Part shown: positions 16,752-23,741 of the stretch, one piece after another
How positions within the stretch are numbered: position 1 is the stretch's first letter
Layout: each line of letters begins with the position of its first letter
Notes under the pieces: generated by a model
What the model was told of the DNA's origin: nothing
Seen by the model: the letters and a program-made list of their open reading frames with translations, nothing else
Databases searched by the model: none
Translations under genes and position numbers: made by a program
NCBI RefSeq assembly: GCF_027922165.1
Contig: NZ_BSFD01000005.1
Coordinates: forward strand, 133,215 to 197,214
Direction: 5' to 3'
DNA length: 64,000 nt
Origin: Brevundimonas intermedia
Lineage (GTDB): Bacteria > Pseudomonadota > Alphaproteobacteria > Caulobacterales > Caulobacteraceae

Positions 16752-18049
16752 CTGACGGTCTGACCCATGTCGTCGTCCACGATCATCCGTGGACGGATCC
16801 TCTGGCGGCGGCGGCCGGGATGGGCGGGGCGGACGGCGCCCTGGCCCTGCTGTCTGACGGCGGACCGGAAGGGCGCTGGTCCCATGTGGCGACGGCGCCG
16901 GACCGGGTTCACTTGGGCGCGCTCGAGGCCGACCTGTTCGCCCCCTTGCGCGACCCAGCCTGGGGCGCAGGGACGGTCGGGCTGGCCGCTTATGACGCCG
17001 GCGCGCGTCAAGCGACGGGGGAACGGCCGGTGCTCTGGCCCGATCTTATCCTGGCCCGTTATCCGGCCCTGCTGAGTTTCGACCATCATCAGGGCCGCGT
17101 CCGCGCCGTCGGTCGAGGGCGCGGCCTGGCCGAGGCCGCCGTCGCCGCGGACCGCGCCGCCGGCTGGCTAGCCGCCGCCCGTCCGCCCGCCTCGCCCGAA
17201 GCGCCGGCGGAGGCCTTCACCCCCGAGGCGGAGGACCAGGCCTATTGCGACGGCGTCGCCCAGGTCGTGGCCCGGATCGGAGCCGGCGAGCTGTTTCAGG
17301 CCAATATCGCCCGCGCCTGGGGCGGCGCCCTTAAGCCCGAGGCCGATCCGTTCGACGTCTTTCTGCGACTGCAACAGGGGCGGGCCTCGCCCTATGGCGC
17401 CTTCTGGCGGATCGGCGACCGGGCCCTGGTGTCCAATTCCCCCGAACTGTTCCTGGCCTTTGACGGCGAGACCCGCCGCATCGAGGCGCGGCCGATCAAG
17501 GGCACGCGCGCCCGTTCAGTCGATCCAGTCGAGGACGCGGCCCTGGCCGCCGCGCTTCAGGCCAGCGCCAAGGATCGGGCTGAAAACCTGATGATCGTCG
17601 ATCTGATGCGCAACGACCTGGCCCGCGCCTCGCGCTTCGGCTCGGTGGCGGTCGAGCGACTATTTGCGATCGAGAGCCACCCCACCGTCCATCATCTGGT
17701 CTCGACCGTGGTCGGTCGCGCCGAGCCGGGGGTGACGCCGGCCGACCTGCTGGACGCGACCTTCCCACCCGGCTCGATCACCGGCGCGCCCAAGCATCAG
17801 GCCATGAAGGTCATCGCCGATCTGGAGCCGCCGCGCGGCGCCTGGTGCGGATCGCTGTTCATTCTGGAAGAGGGCGGCGGCCTGACCGCCTCTGTGCTGA
17901 TCCGCACCGCGTCGTTCGAGCGACGCGACGGCGGCTGGACCTATCGCACCCTGGCCGGGGCGGGGATTGTCGCCGACAGCGATCCCCAGGCGGAATTGGC
18001 CGAGACCGAGGTGAAGATATCCGCCCTGCGGCACGCCCTTGTCGGTTGA
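16748..18049 (+). CDS. pabB: aminodeoxychorismate synthase component I
   Basis: Converts chorismate and ammonia to 4-amino-4-deoxychorismate for folate synthesis. The 433-residue protein has the chorismate-binding core: GELFQANIARAWGG, SNSPELFLAFDG, ARPIKGTRARS (the PIKGT lysine), KDRAENLMIVDLMRNDL, SHPTVHHLVSTV and FPPGSITGAPKHQAMK. The frame is open from 16412, but that part overlaps the phosphatase. The GTG at 16748, overlapping the phosphatase stop as GTGA, is the natural start. No PabC fusion is present. The PIKGT motif and size favour PabB over TrpE. It is convergent with the TadE-like genes. Confidence 0.92.
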   Translation: MTDGLTHVVVHDHPWTDPLAAAAGMGGADGALALLSDGGPEGRWSHVATAPDRVHLGALEADLFAPLRDPAWGAGTVGLAAYDAGARQATGERPVLWPDLILARYPALLSFDHHQGRVRAVGRGRGLAEAAVAADRAAGWLAAARPPASPEAPAEAFTPEAEDQAYCDGVAQVVARIGAGELFQANIARAWGGALKPEADPFDVFLRLQQGRASPYGAFWRIGDRALVSNSPELFLAFDGETRRIEARPIKGTRARSVDPVEDAALAAALQASAKDRAENLMIVDLMRNDLARASRFGSVAVERLFAIESHPTVHHLVSTVVGRAEPGVTPADLLDATFPPGSITGAPKHQAMKVIADLEPPRGAWCGSLFILEEGGGLTASVLIRTASFERRDGGWTYRTLAGAGIVADSDPQAELAETEVKISALRHALVG

Positions 18050-18062
18050 TCAGGCGGGGTGA

Positions 18063-18620
18063 TCAGCAGGTCGTGCAGGTGATGACGGCGGACCGGCGCG
18101 GCTCCAGCAGGGCGCGGCGCTCGAACCTGAACTCCGGCAGGAACTGCTGGAAGGGCGACGCATAAGTATAGGCCACTTCGGCGATGATCACCGACTCGCC
18201 GTTGGCCAGCATGTCGTCGGGCACCTTGGCGGCGGCGACGGTCAGATCCCCGGACAGGGCGCCGGTGGTCTTGGAACTGCGGCTCCAGTCCACCTTGTAG
18301 CTGGACGCCGACACGCGGGTGACGCTGCTGATCCTCTGCTCCAGATCCGTAGAGTTGAAGGGAGCCATGATGCCGGGACCGGCCTCGAATATGCCGTCCA
18401 CGTCGGTCGCGGTCAGGACGGTGGACTGCGCAGCCAGATCGGCGACGGCGGCGGCCACGTGATTGGTCCGTCTCAGCGCCATATAGCCCTGACACAGGTC
18501 CACCAGCCCGGCGTAGAACAGGATCATCACCGGGGCGATCAGGGCGAATTCGACCGCAGACACGCCCCGCTCGTCGCCGGCCAGTCTGCGCAAGAGTTTT
18601 CGGATCGAGACCCTAGGCAT
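18063..18620 (-). CDS. TadE-family pilus assembly protein
   Basis: A 185-residue TadE/TadG-type pseudopilin. The N-terminus has a short basic leader (RKLLRRLAGDERG) and then VSAVEFALIAPVMILFYAGL, the classical Glu-containing TadE helix that anchors it in the inner membrane. The rest is periplasmic and ends in CTTC. Such proteins are minor components of the Flp pilus machine and are processed by the CpaA/TadV peptidase. Its start overlaps the preceding TadE-like gene by 8 bp, making it the last gene of a three-gene minus-strand operon pointing away from pilA. Confidence 0.85.
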   Translation of the reverse strand: MPRVSIRKLLRRLAGDERGVSAVEFALIAPVMILFYAGLVDLCQGYMALRRTNHVAAAVADLAAQSTVLTATDVDGIFEAGPGIMAPFNSTDLEQRISSVTRVSASSYKVDWSRSSKTTGALSGDLTVAAAKVPDDMLANGESVIIAEVAYTYASPFQQFLPEFRFERRALLEPRRSAVITCTTC

Positions 18621-19158
18621 TCCACGGCTCGTTGCGGAAGGCGGTGGTGGACGAAATGACGACCTCGCCCGCGCCGCCGCTGGCGACGGCCTGGGTCAGA
18701 GAAGGGGCGATCATGGGCTGGCGATACCAGATCCGCACCAGGATCAGGTCCTGGGCGTCGCCGCCGTCATAACTGTCCTCATCGGGCACGCCGTCGCCGT
18801 CTGCGTCAGCGCCCTCGTCTTCGGCGGCGAAATGGGCGACCACACGGACGTCGACCGTGGTGCGCGCGGCGCAGTCGCTCTGGAATACGCTCATATTGTC
18901 GCAGAAGGCCGTCTTGAATTTGGCGGCGTCGAAGCCCTGCTGCTGGGCCTGCCCCGTGCGGATCAGACGGGTGGCGTCGACCACGGCGTTTTCGGCGACG
19001 GCGTCGATCATGAAGACCAGGCCCAGCTCGAGCAGCGAATACAGCAGCACGAAAAAGGGTACGGCCACCATGGCGAATTCGACCGCAGCCGCGCCCTCGC
19101 GCGCCTTGCGGGCGTCGGCGCGGCGGGGCTGGATCAAGACAGGGTGACGGATCATCAA
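18613..19158 (-). CDS. TadE-family pilus assembly protein with an Asp-rich insert
   Basis: A second TadE-like pseudopilin of 181 residues. The leader KAREGAAAVEFAMVAVPFFV carries the conserved Glu and a single transmembrane helix, with a periplasmic remainder. Around residues 116-137 it has DEGADADGDGVPDEDSYDGG, a run of alternating acidic residues that resembles calcium-binding EF-hand or thrombospondin type 3 loops. This is unusual in a small pilin. It follows the secretin N-domain gene by 7 bp and overlaps the next TadE-like gene, so all three are likely expressed together. Confidence 0.85.
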   Translation of the reverse strand: MMIRHPVLIQPRRADARKAREGAAAVEFAMVAVPFFVLLYSLLELGLVFMIDAVAENAVVDATRLIRTGQAQQQGFDAAKFKTAFCDNMSVFQSDCAARTTVDVRVVAHFAAEDEGADADGDGVPDEDSYDGGDAQDLILVRIWYRQPMIAPSLTQAVASGGAGEVVISSTTAFRNEPWNA

Positions 19159-19165
19159 GTGGTCT

Positions 19166-19570
19166 CTAGGGCGCGACGGCGGCCGTCGCGCCTTGAGACT
19201 TGCGCACGCTGGGGGCGCAGGACGAACCGCACGCCATTTCGGTCGCCTGGGCCCCGCGCCAGACGCGCACCGTGCCGGTCGAGCCGCCGGTGACGACGAT
19301 TTCGCGCTGGAACAGGGTGCGGCCCAGGCTATCCACGGCGACGACCTCGGTCACGCCATAGCCCTTGCCGAGGATGAACAGGGTGTTGGCGTCCACCACG
19401 GTGACGTCGGCGATCCCCGGATTGCCGACGATGACGGAGGAGGCCGGACCGCTCAGTTGAACCCGGGCGGAGCGATCGATCTCGACATTCAGGGCGCTGT
19501 TCTGGGCGACGGCGGCCACGGGCGAGGCGATCAGGGCGACGGCGAGCAGGGTCGGGAGGAGGCGGGGCAT
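19166..19570 (-). CDS. free-standing secretin N-domain protein (pilus formation N-terminal region)
   Basis: A 134-residue exported protein with a signal peptide (residues 1-22, AVA-Q). The single recognisable domain reads VEIDRSARVQLSGPASSVIVGNPGIADVTVVDANTLFILGKGYGVTEVVAVD, the T2SS/T3SS pilus N-terminal domain that normally opens the CpaC/RcpA secretin. No secretin barrel follows; the protein ends in a short tail with two Cys. It is the first gene of the minus-strand pilus operon, divergent from pilA. It may cap or gate the CpaC channel, or bind the TadE-like proteins; this role is inferred. Confidence 0.85.
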   Translation of the reverse strand: MPRLLPTLLAVALIASPVAAVAQNSALNVEIDRSARVQLSGPASSVIVGNPGIADVTVVDANTLFILGKGYGVTEVVAVDSLGRTLFQREIVVTGGSTGTVRVWRGAQATEMACGSSCAPSVRKSQGATAAVAP

Positions 19571-19652
19571 CGGCTCTCTGGTGCGATAGCGCGTATGAAC
19601 GCGGACGCGCGCATATTGCCGCCGGCTTCCTCAACAAAGGCTGAAGCAGCCC

Positions 19653-19701
19653 GATTCGGATTTTCTTTGGTGAATCCGAATGTAACCACAATTCGTGACT
19701 C
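19653..19701. promoter_or_regulatory. regulatory array in the pilA divergent promoter: inverted repeat plus three GANTC sites
   Basis: ATTCGGATT at 19654-19662 and AATCCGAAT at 19673-19681 form a perfect nine-base inverted repeat with a ten-base spacer. Three GANTC sites (CcrM methylation targets in Caulobacterales) lie within 49 bp: GATTC at 19653, GAATC at 19672 and GACTC at 19697. The first two are inside the repeat arms. The block sits 83-154 bp from the two divergent start codons. GcrA/CcrM control of pilus genes is the inference. No convincing full CtrA box was seen here. Confidence 0.5.
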
Positions 19702-19806
19702 AGCCTTAATAGGCGTTGGCCATTCTGTCCCTGCGTTTGGGGGTCAAGCGGGCTACCGGCTCCCCCCGCCTAGTTGCTCGCTGGACATTTAATCAAAGGA
19801 ACTACC

Positions 19807-19983
19807 ATGACCAAGTTCATCTCGCGTTTCGCCAAAGACGAATCGGGCGCCACGGCCATCGAATACGGCCTGATCGCGGCTCTGATCGCCGTCGTCATCA
19901 TCACCGCCCTGACCACCCTGGGCACGAACCTTGACGCTACCTTCAAGGGCGTGAGCGACAAGCTCTCCAAGCCCGCCGCCTAA
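19807..19983 (+). CDS. pilA: Flp type IVb pilin PilA
   Basis: The major subunit of the polar Flp/Tad pilus. The 58-residue prepilin has a short leader (MTKFISRFAKDESG), the CpaA cleavage site after Gly14, and then ATAIEYGLIAALIAVVIITA with the Glu-Tyr pair that defines Flp pilins. Only a short hydrophilic tail follows, as usual for this family. An AAAGGA ribosome site precedes the ATG; the upstream in-frame ATG at 19774 lacks this context. A strong terminator follows at 20010-20045, so pilA can be transcribed far more than the cpa genes behind it. Confidence 0.97.
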   Translation: MTKFISRFAKDESGATAIEYGLIAALIAVVIITALTTLGTNLDATFKGVSDKLSKPAA

Positions 19984-20009
19984 GACGCGGTCAAGTCTTG
20001 AAACCGGGA

Positions 20010-20045
20010 AGGGCCGGGGCGGCGACGCCCCGGCCCTTTCTCTTT
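20010..20045 (+). terminator. Rho-independent terminator after pilA
   Basis: An 11-bp perfect stem (AGGGCCGGGGC at 20010-20020 and GCCCCGGCCCT at 20027-20037) with loop GGCGAC, followed by TTCTCTTT. It lies 27 bp after the pilA stop and before cpaA. It probably separates abundant pilin mRNA from low read-through into the assembly genes. Confidence 0.85.
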
Positions 20046-20100
20046 GTCCTTTACGGACGGGGGAAACGCGGCCTTAATGTCCGGCCCGTAAGGATGAGGG

Positions 20101-20616
20101 ATGCACGCCTTCCTCCTCCTGGCCCTGGGCCTGATGCCTGCGCTCGTCATCATCGGCGGTCTGCATGACCTGGTGACGATGAAGATTCCGAACTGGATCT
20201 CGCTGGCGCTGATCGTGCTGTTCTTCCCGGTCGCCTTGGCGGCGGGGCTCGGCCTGATCGACATGGGCGTCCATGTCGGAGTCGCCATCCTGGCCCTTAT
20301 CGTCGGCATGGGGATGTTCGCCCTGAACTGGATCGGCGGCGGCGACGCCAAGCTGATCGCCGCCAGCTGCCTGTGGCTGGGCTGGAGCGGCTCGGCCATG
20401 TTCCTGCTGTGGACCGGCGTCGCGGGGGGCCTGTTCTGCCTGCTGCTGATTGCGGCGCGGCAGCATCTTCAATTCCTTGCGCCCACGGCGCCCGGCTGGG
20501 TCGCCCGGTTGCTGGAGCCCAAGGGCCATATCCCCTATGGCGTCGCCATCGCCATCGGCGCCCTGCTCGCCTTCCCCGAGGCTGATCTGATGAGCGGCTT
20601 TCTGGCCGGACGGTGA
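20101..20616 (+). CDS. cpaA: Flp prepilin peptidase CpaA/TadV
   Basis: A 171-residue polytopic A24 aspartyl peptidase that cleaves the PilA leader and the TadE-like leaders at the inner membrane. The two catalytic aspartates are visible: D23 in GGLHDLVTMKIPNW and D82 in the GGGDAKL motif. The short length without the N-methylation domain is typical of TadV/CpaA rather than PilD. It lies 118 bp after pilA, behind the terminator, and 124 bp before cpaB. Confidence 0.93.
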   Translation: MHAFLLLALGLMPALVIIGGLHDLVTMKIPNWISLALIVLFFPVALAAGLGLIDMGVHVGVAILALIVGMGMFALNWIGGGDAKLIAASCLWLGWSGSAMFLLWTGVAGGLFCLLLIAARQHLQFLAPTAPGWVARLLEPKGHIPYGVAIAIGALLAFPEADLMSGFLAGR

Positions 20617-20659
20617 CGCCGTCCCCGCTCGACCGGGCCGCGTCAAGCTTAGGAACGCA

Positions 20660-20687
20660 TTAACCCGCAGGCCTCATGATTGTTAAC
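20660..20687. promoter_or_regulatory. possible CtrA half-sites before cpaB
   Basis: TTAACC at 20660-20665 and GTTAAC at 20682-20687 are two AT-rich half-site-like words in an otherwise GC-rich 124-bp gap between cpaA and cpaB. The spacing does not match the TTAA-N7-TTAAC consensus, so this is only a candidate. It would provide cell-cycle input to cpaB and the genes behind it. Confidence 0.25.
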
Positions 20688-20740
20688 GGCAGCGCACCAT
20701 GGACCGGGTCCGGGTCGCGGCGTCTGTCGGAGTTCTCTGG

Positions 20741-21649
20741 ATGAAGCCCGCCCGTATCGTCGTCATCTGCATCGCCGCCGTGTCGGCGCTCGGCCTGGCC
20801 CTGGTGGTTCGCGCCATGGGCAATGGCGCCCCGGCAGCGCCGGCCGCCGCGGCGTCCGTCGAGGCGCGCCCCATGGCCAAGATCCTGGTCGCGGCCAAGG
20901 ATCTCGAGCCCGGCAAACGGCTGACCGAAGGCGACCTGGCCTGGAAGGACTGGCCGCTGGACGAGGTCAATCCCGCCTTCATCACCGACGGCTCCACCCC
21001 TGTGCCCGCCAAGCCGGCCACCGAAAGCACGGCTGAAAAGACCGAGGCCGCCGTCGAGGGCACGGCCAAGGCTGTCGCCAAGATCGCCGGCCCGGGCGCC
21101 AAGGCGGACTATGTCGGCTCGGTCGTGCGTGAACCCATTCTGGCCGGAGAGCCCATCGTGGGCCGCAAGATCGTGCGCGCGGGCGACAGCGGCTATCTGG
21201 CCGCCTATCTGGAGCCCGGCATGCGGGCCATGGCGATCGGCGTGACGGTGGAATCGGCCGCCGGCGGCTTCATCCTGCCGGGCGACCGGGTGGACGTGGT
21301 CTTCACCGGAGAGGACAAGAGCGGCGTCGAAGGCGGCGGCGGCAAGTTCATCGCCGGCACCGTCCTGCATAACGTCAAGGTCCTGGCCATCGACCAGTCG
21401 ACCCGCGCCGGCGACGACGAACAGGCCGTGGTGGGCGCCACCGCGACACTCGAGGTCGGCCCGCGCGACGCTGAGATCCTGGCCCAGGCCAAGGCCCAGG
21501 GCGTGCTGTCCCTGTCGCTGCGCTCCTATGCCGACACCGCCGGGCCTTCCGGCTCGCTACGCCGCGGTCCCGCCCCCGGTCCCGCCCCGTCTCAGCCCCA
21601 GACCGTCCGCATCTACCGCGGCGGCGCCCCCGAGGTGGTGACGCCGTGA
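20741..21649 (+). CDS. cpaB: Flp pilus assembly protein CpaB/RcpC
   Basis: A 302-residue periplasmic protein anchored by an N-terminal helix (ARIVVICIAAVSALGLALVV). A SAF domain follows (MAKILVAAKDLEPGKRLTEGDLAWKDWP), then the RcpC/CpaB domain with GFILPGDRVDVVFTG and GTVLHNVKVLAIDQ. It supports the secretin channel. Between the two halves (about 88-125) is an Ala/Lys/Glu-rich linker (ESTAEKTEAAVEGTAKAVAK). The frame is open from 20699; I chose MKPARIV at 20741 because it leads directly into the membrane anchor. The gene end overlaps cpaC (GTGA). Confidence 0.92.
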   Translation: MKPARIVVICIAAVSALGLALVVRAMGNGAPAAPAAAASVEARPMAKILVAAKDLEPGKRLTEGDLAWKDWPLDEVNPAFITDGSTPVPAKPATESTAEKTEAAVEGTAKAVAKIAGPGAKADYVGSVVREPILAGEPIVGRKIVRAGDSGYLAAYLEPGMRAMAIGVTVESAAGGFILPGDRVDVVFTGEDKSGVEGGGGKFIAGTVLHNVKVLAIDQSTRAGDDEQAVVGATATLEVGPRDAEILAQAKAQGVLSLSLRSYADTAGPSGSLRRGPAPGPAPSQPQTVRIYRGGAPEVVTP

Positions 21650-23070
21650 GAAAGACGATCATGCGCAAGACCGCCGTCCTCGCCTGCGCCCTGCTGGCGG
21701 GCCTGGCCGCCGCGCCCGCCCTGAGCGTGGCCCAGAGCCGCACCGCCGTCTCGACCGGCGCGGCCCCCCGACTTATCAACCTGCCGCGCGGGACCTCTTT
21801 CGCCGTCGACCTGCCGGCCGACGCGCGCGACGTCATCGTCTCCAACCCGCAGGTGGCCGAGGCCATGCTGCACTCGCCGCGCCGCATCACCGTCATCGGC
21901 GTCGCGCCGGGTGAGACCGACGCCGTCTTCCTGGACGCGGCCGGCCGCACCATTCTCAGCCTGCGCGTCCGCGTGGACGCCGGAACCAGCGCTCTGCAGG
22001 ACACCCTGACCCGCCTGATCCCGGGCGGTTCCATCCAGGCCGAGGCGGTCAACGACACCATCATCCTGACGGGCACGGCCTCCAGCCCGTCCCAGGCGGA
22101 CCAGGCGCGTCGCGTCGCCGGCGCCTTCGTCAGCGCGCCCGAGAAGGTCATCAATCTGATCGGCGTCACCGGATCCGACCAGGTCACGGTCAAGGCCCGG
22201 ATCGTCGAGGTGCAGCGCTCGGCGGTCAAGCAACTGGGCATGGACGTCAGCGCGGTGTTGAACACCGTCGGCGACGGTCTGGCCCTGAGCCAGACCTCGA
22301 CCTTCGCGGTCAACGGCAACCTGCTGGGCGGCGGCGGTCTCGGCTATCTCGACAGAAGCGGAAACGGCAACAGCCTGTCGGCCACCGTCAAGGCGTTCGA
22401 GCGCGCCGGCCTGATGCGCACCTTGGCCGAACCCAATCTGACCTCGGTCAACGGCGAGAACGCCGAGTTCCTGGCCGGCGGGGAATTCCCGGTGCCGGTC
22501 GGCCTGTCCGACGACGGCAACGGCGCGCGCGTCGGGATCGAGTTCAAGCCTTACGGCGTGCGTCTGGCCGTGCGGCCGATCGTCCAGTCGGCAGGCCGGA
22601 TATCGTTGCAATTGTCGACCGAGGTGTCCGAACTCAGCACCGACGGCGCCTTTACCCTGGGAACGGACTCGACCACCCTGGTTATCCCGGGTCTGACTGT
22701 GCGCCGCGCCTCGACCACGGTCGAGCTGCCCTCCGGCGGTTCGCTGATGATCGCCGGCCTGCTGAGCGAATCGACGCGCCAGAACGTCGACAAACTGCCG
22801 GCGCTCGGCGATGTGCCGGTGCTGGGCGCGCTGTTCCGGTCGCGCGACTATCTGTCGGGCGAGACCGAGCTGGTCATCATCATCGAGGCCTATCTGGCGT
22901 CGCCCACGGCGCCGGGGAGCATGCAGACGCCAGCCGACGGCCTGCATATCGCCAATGACGCCCAGACCATCCTGTTCGGACAACTGAGCCAGACCTACGG
23001 CACGCCTCAGGCTGCACCCGGACCCGCATCCGCCGGCTGGTCTGGCCCCGTGGGCTATGTGATCGAATGA
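21646..23070 (+). CDS. cpaC: Flp pilus outer-membrane secretin CpaC/RcpA
   Basis: The outer-membrane channel for the pilus, 474 residues from the GTG at 21646 (an ATG at 21661 is possible). It has a signal peptide ending near ALSVAQ. The pilus N-domain is INLPRGTSFAVDLPADARDVIVSNPQVAEAML, followed by a BON-like region (RLIPGGSIQAEAVNDTIILTG). The secretin core shows VTVKARIVEVQRSAVKQLGMD, EPNLTSVNGENAEFLAGGEFPVPVG and the C-terminal signature PALGDVPVLGALFRS. A GAGGTG ribosome site precedes the GTG. The start overlaps the cpaB stop and its stop overlaps cpaD by 4 bp. Confidence 0.95.
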   Translation: MRKTIMRKTAVLACALLAGLAAAPALSVAQSRTAVSTGAAPRLINLPRGTSFAVDLPADARDVIVSNPQVAEAMLHSPRRITVIGVAPGETDAVFLDAAGRTILSLRVRVDAGTSALQDTLTRLIPGGSIQAEAVNDTIILTGTASSPSQADQARRVAGAFVSAPEKVINLIGVTGSDQVTVKARIVEVQRSAVKQLGMDVSAVLNTVGDGLALSQTSTFAVNGNLLGGGGLGYLDRSGNGNSLSATVKAFERAGLMRTLAEPNLTSVNGENAEFLAGGEFPVPVGLSDDGNGARVGIEFKPYGVRLAVRPIVQSAGRISLQLSTEVSELSTDGAFTLGTDSTTLVIPGLTVRRASTTVELPSGGSLMIAGLLSESTRQNVDKLPALGDVPVLGALFRSRDYLSGETELVIIIEAYLASPTAPGSMQTPADGLHIANDAQTILFGQLSQTYGTPQAAPGPASAGWSGPVGYVIE

Positions 23071-23738
23071 GCCGCTCCATGATCAGACTCGCCGCCCTCT
23101 TCGCCGTCTCGGCCCTGGTTTCGGCCTGCGCCTCCGCCGGATCGACCGGCGCGCCGCCCCTGACCGCCACATCCCGCTATGTGCTGCAGGTCGAACCGGG
23201 CGTCGATCGCATAGCCCTGGCGGTGCATGACAACGGGCTGTCGTCCACGCAGCAGGCGGCCCTGGCGGATCTCGCCGCTCGTTTCGTCCAGGCCCGCGGG
23301 GACATCATCCGTGTCGAGACCCCGACCGGCGACGATCCGGTCGCGCATCAGGTCGCCTGGAACACCCGTGACGCCTTGGTCGCGCGCGGCGTCCCCGCCG
23401 GCCGGGTTCAGGTCGTCTCTTATGACGCCCCCGCCGCCCGTGCGCCGATCCTCGCCGGGTTCGAGACCGTGCAGGCCTTCATTCCCAACTGCGCCGCCAC
23501 CCAGGTCGGCATGCGCTCCAGTTTCTCGAACCAGCCGTCGGCGTCGTTCGGCTGCGCCGTGACCGCCAATCTGGCCGCTCAGATCGCCAATCCCCGCGAC
23601 ATCGTCGCCCCGGCGGCGCTCGCCGCCTCGGACACGGGGCGTCGTGGCAAGGTGTTCGACACCTATCGCGCCGGCGCCATGACCTCGGCGCCGCAGGAGC
23701 CGTTGATCGACGGCGAGATCTCGAGAGCGGTCGACTAG
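23067..23738 (+). CDS. cpaD: Flp pilus assembly lipoprotein CpaD
   Basis: A 223-residue lipoprotein (signal MSRSMIRLAALFAVSALVSAC, lipid cysteine near 21). The phrases VAWNTRDALVARGVPAGRVQVVSYD and PNCAATQVGMRSSFSNQPSASFGCAVTANLAAQIANPRDIV are typical of the CpaD family. These proteins act as pilotin-like or periplasmic partners of the secretin. A four-base overlap with cpaC and the 3-bp gap to cpaE place it firmly in the operon. Confidence 0.92.
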   Translation: MSRSMIRLAALFAVSALVSACASAGSTGAPPLTATSRYVLQVEPGVDRIALAVHDNGLSSTQQAALADLAARFVQARGDIIRVETPTGDDPVAHQVAWNTRDALVARGVPAGRVQVVSYDAPAARAPILAGFETVQAFIPNCAATQVGMRSSFSNQPSASFGCAVTANLAAQIANPRDIVAPAALAASDTGRRGKVFDTYRAGAMTSAPQEPLIDGEISRAVD

Positions 23739-23741
23739 TTC

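Noticed and set aside
19700..19806. A sigma54-type GG-N10-GC promoter before pilA
   Set aside because: Candidate GG and GC pairs are 13 rather than 10 bases apart, and no other match was found.
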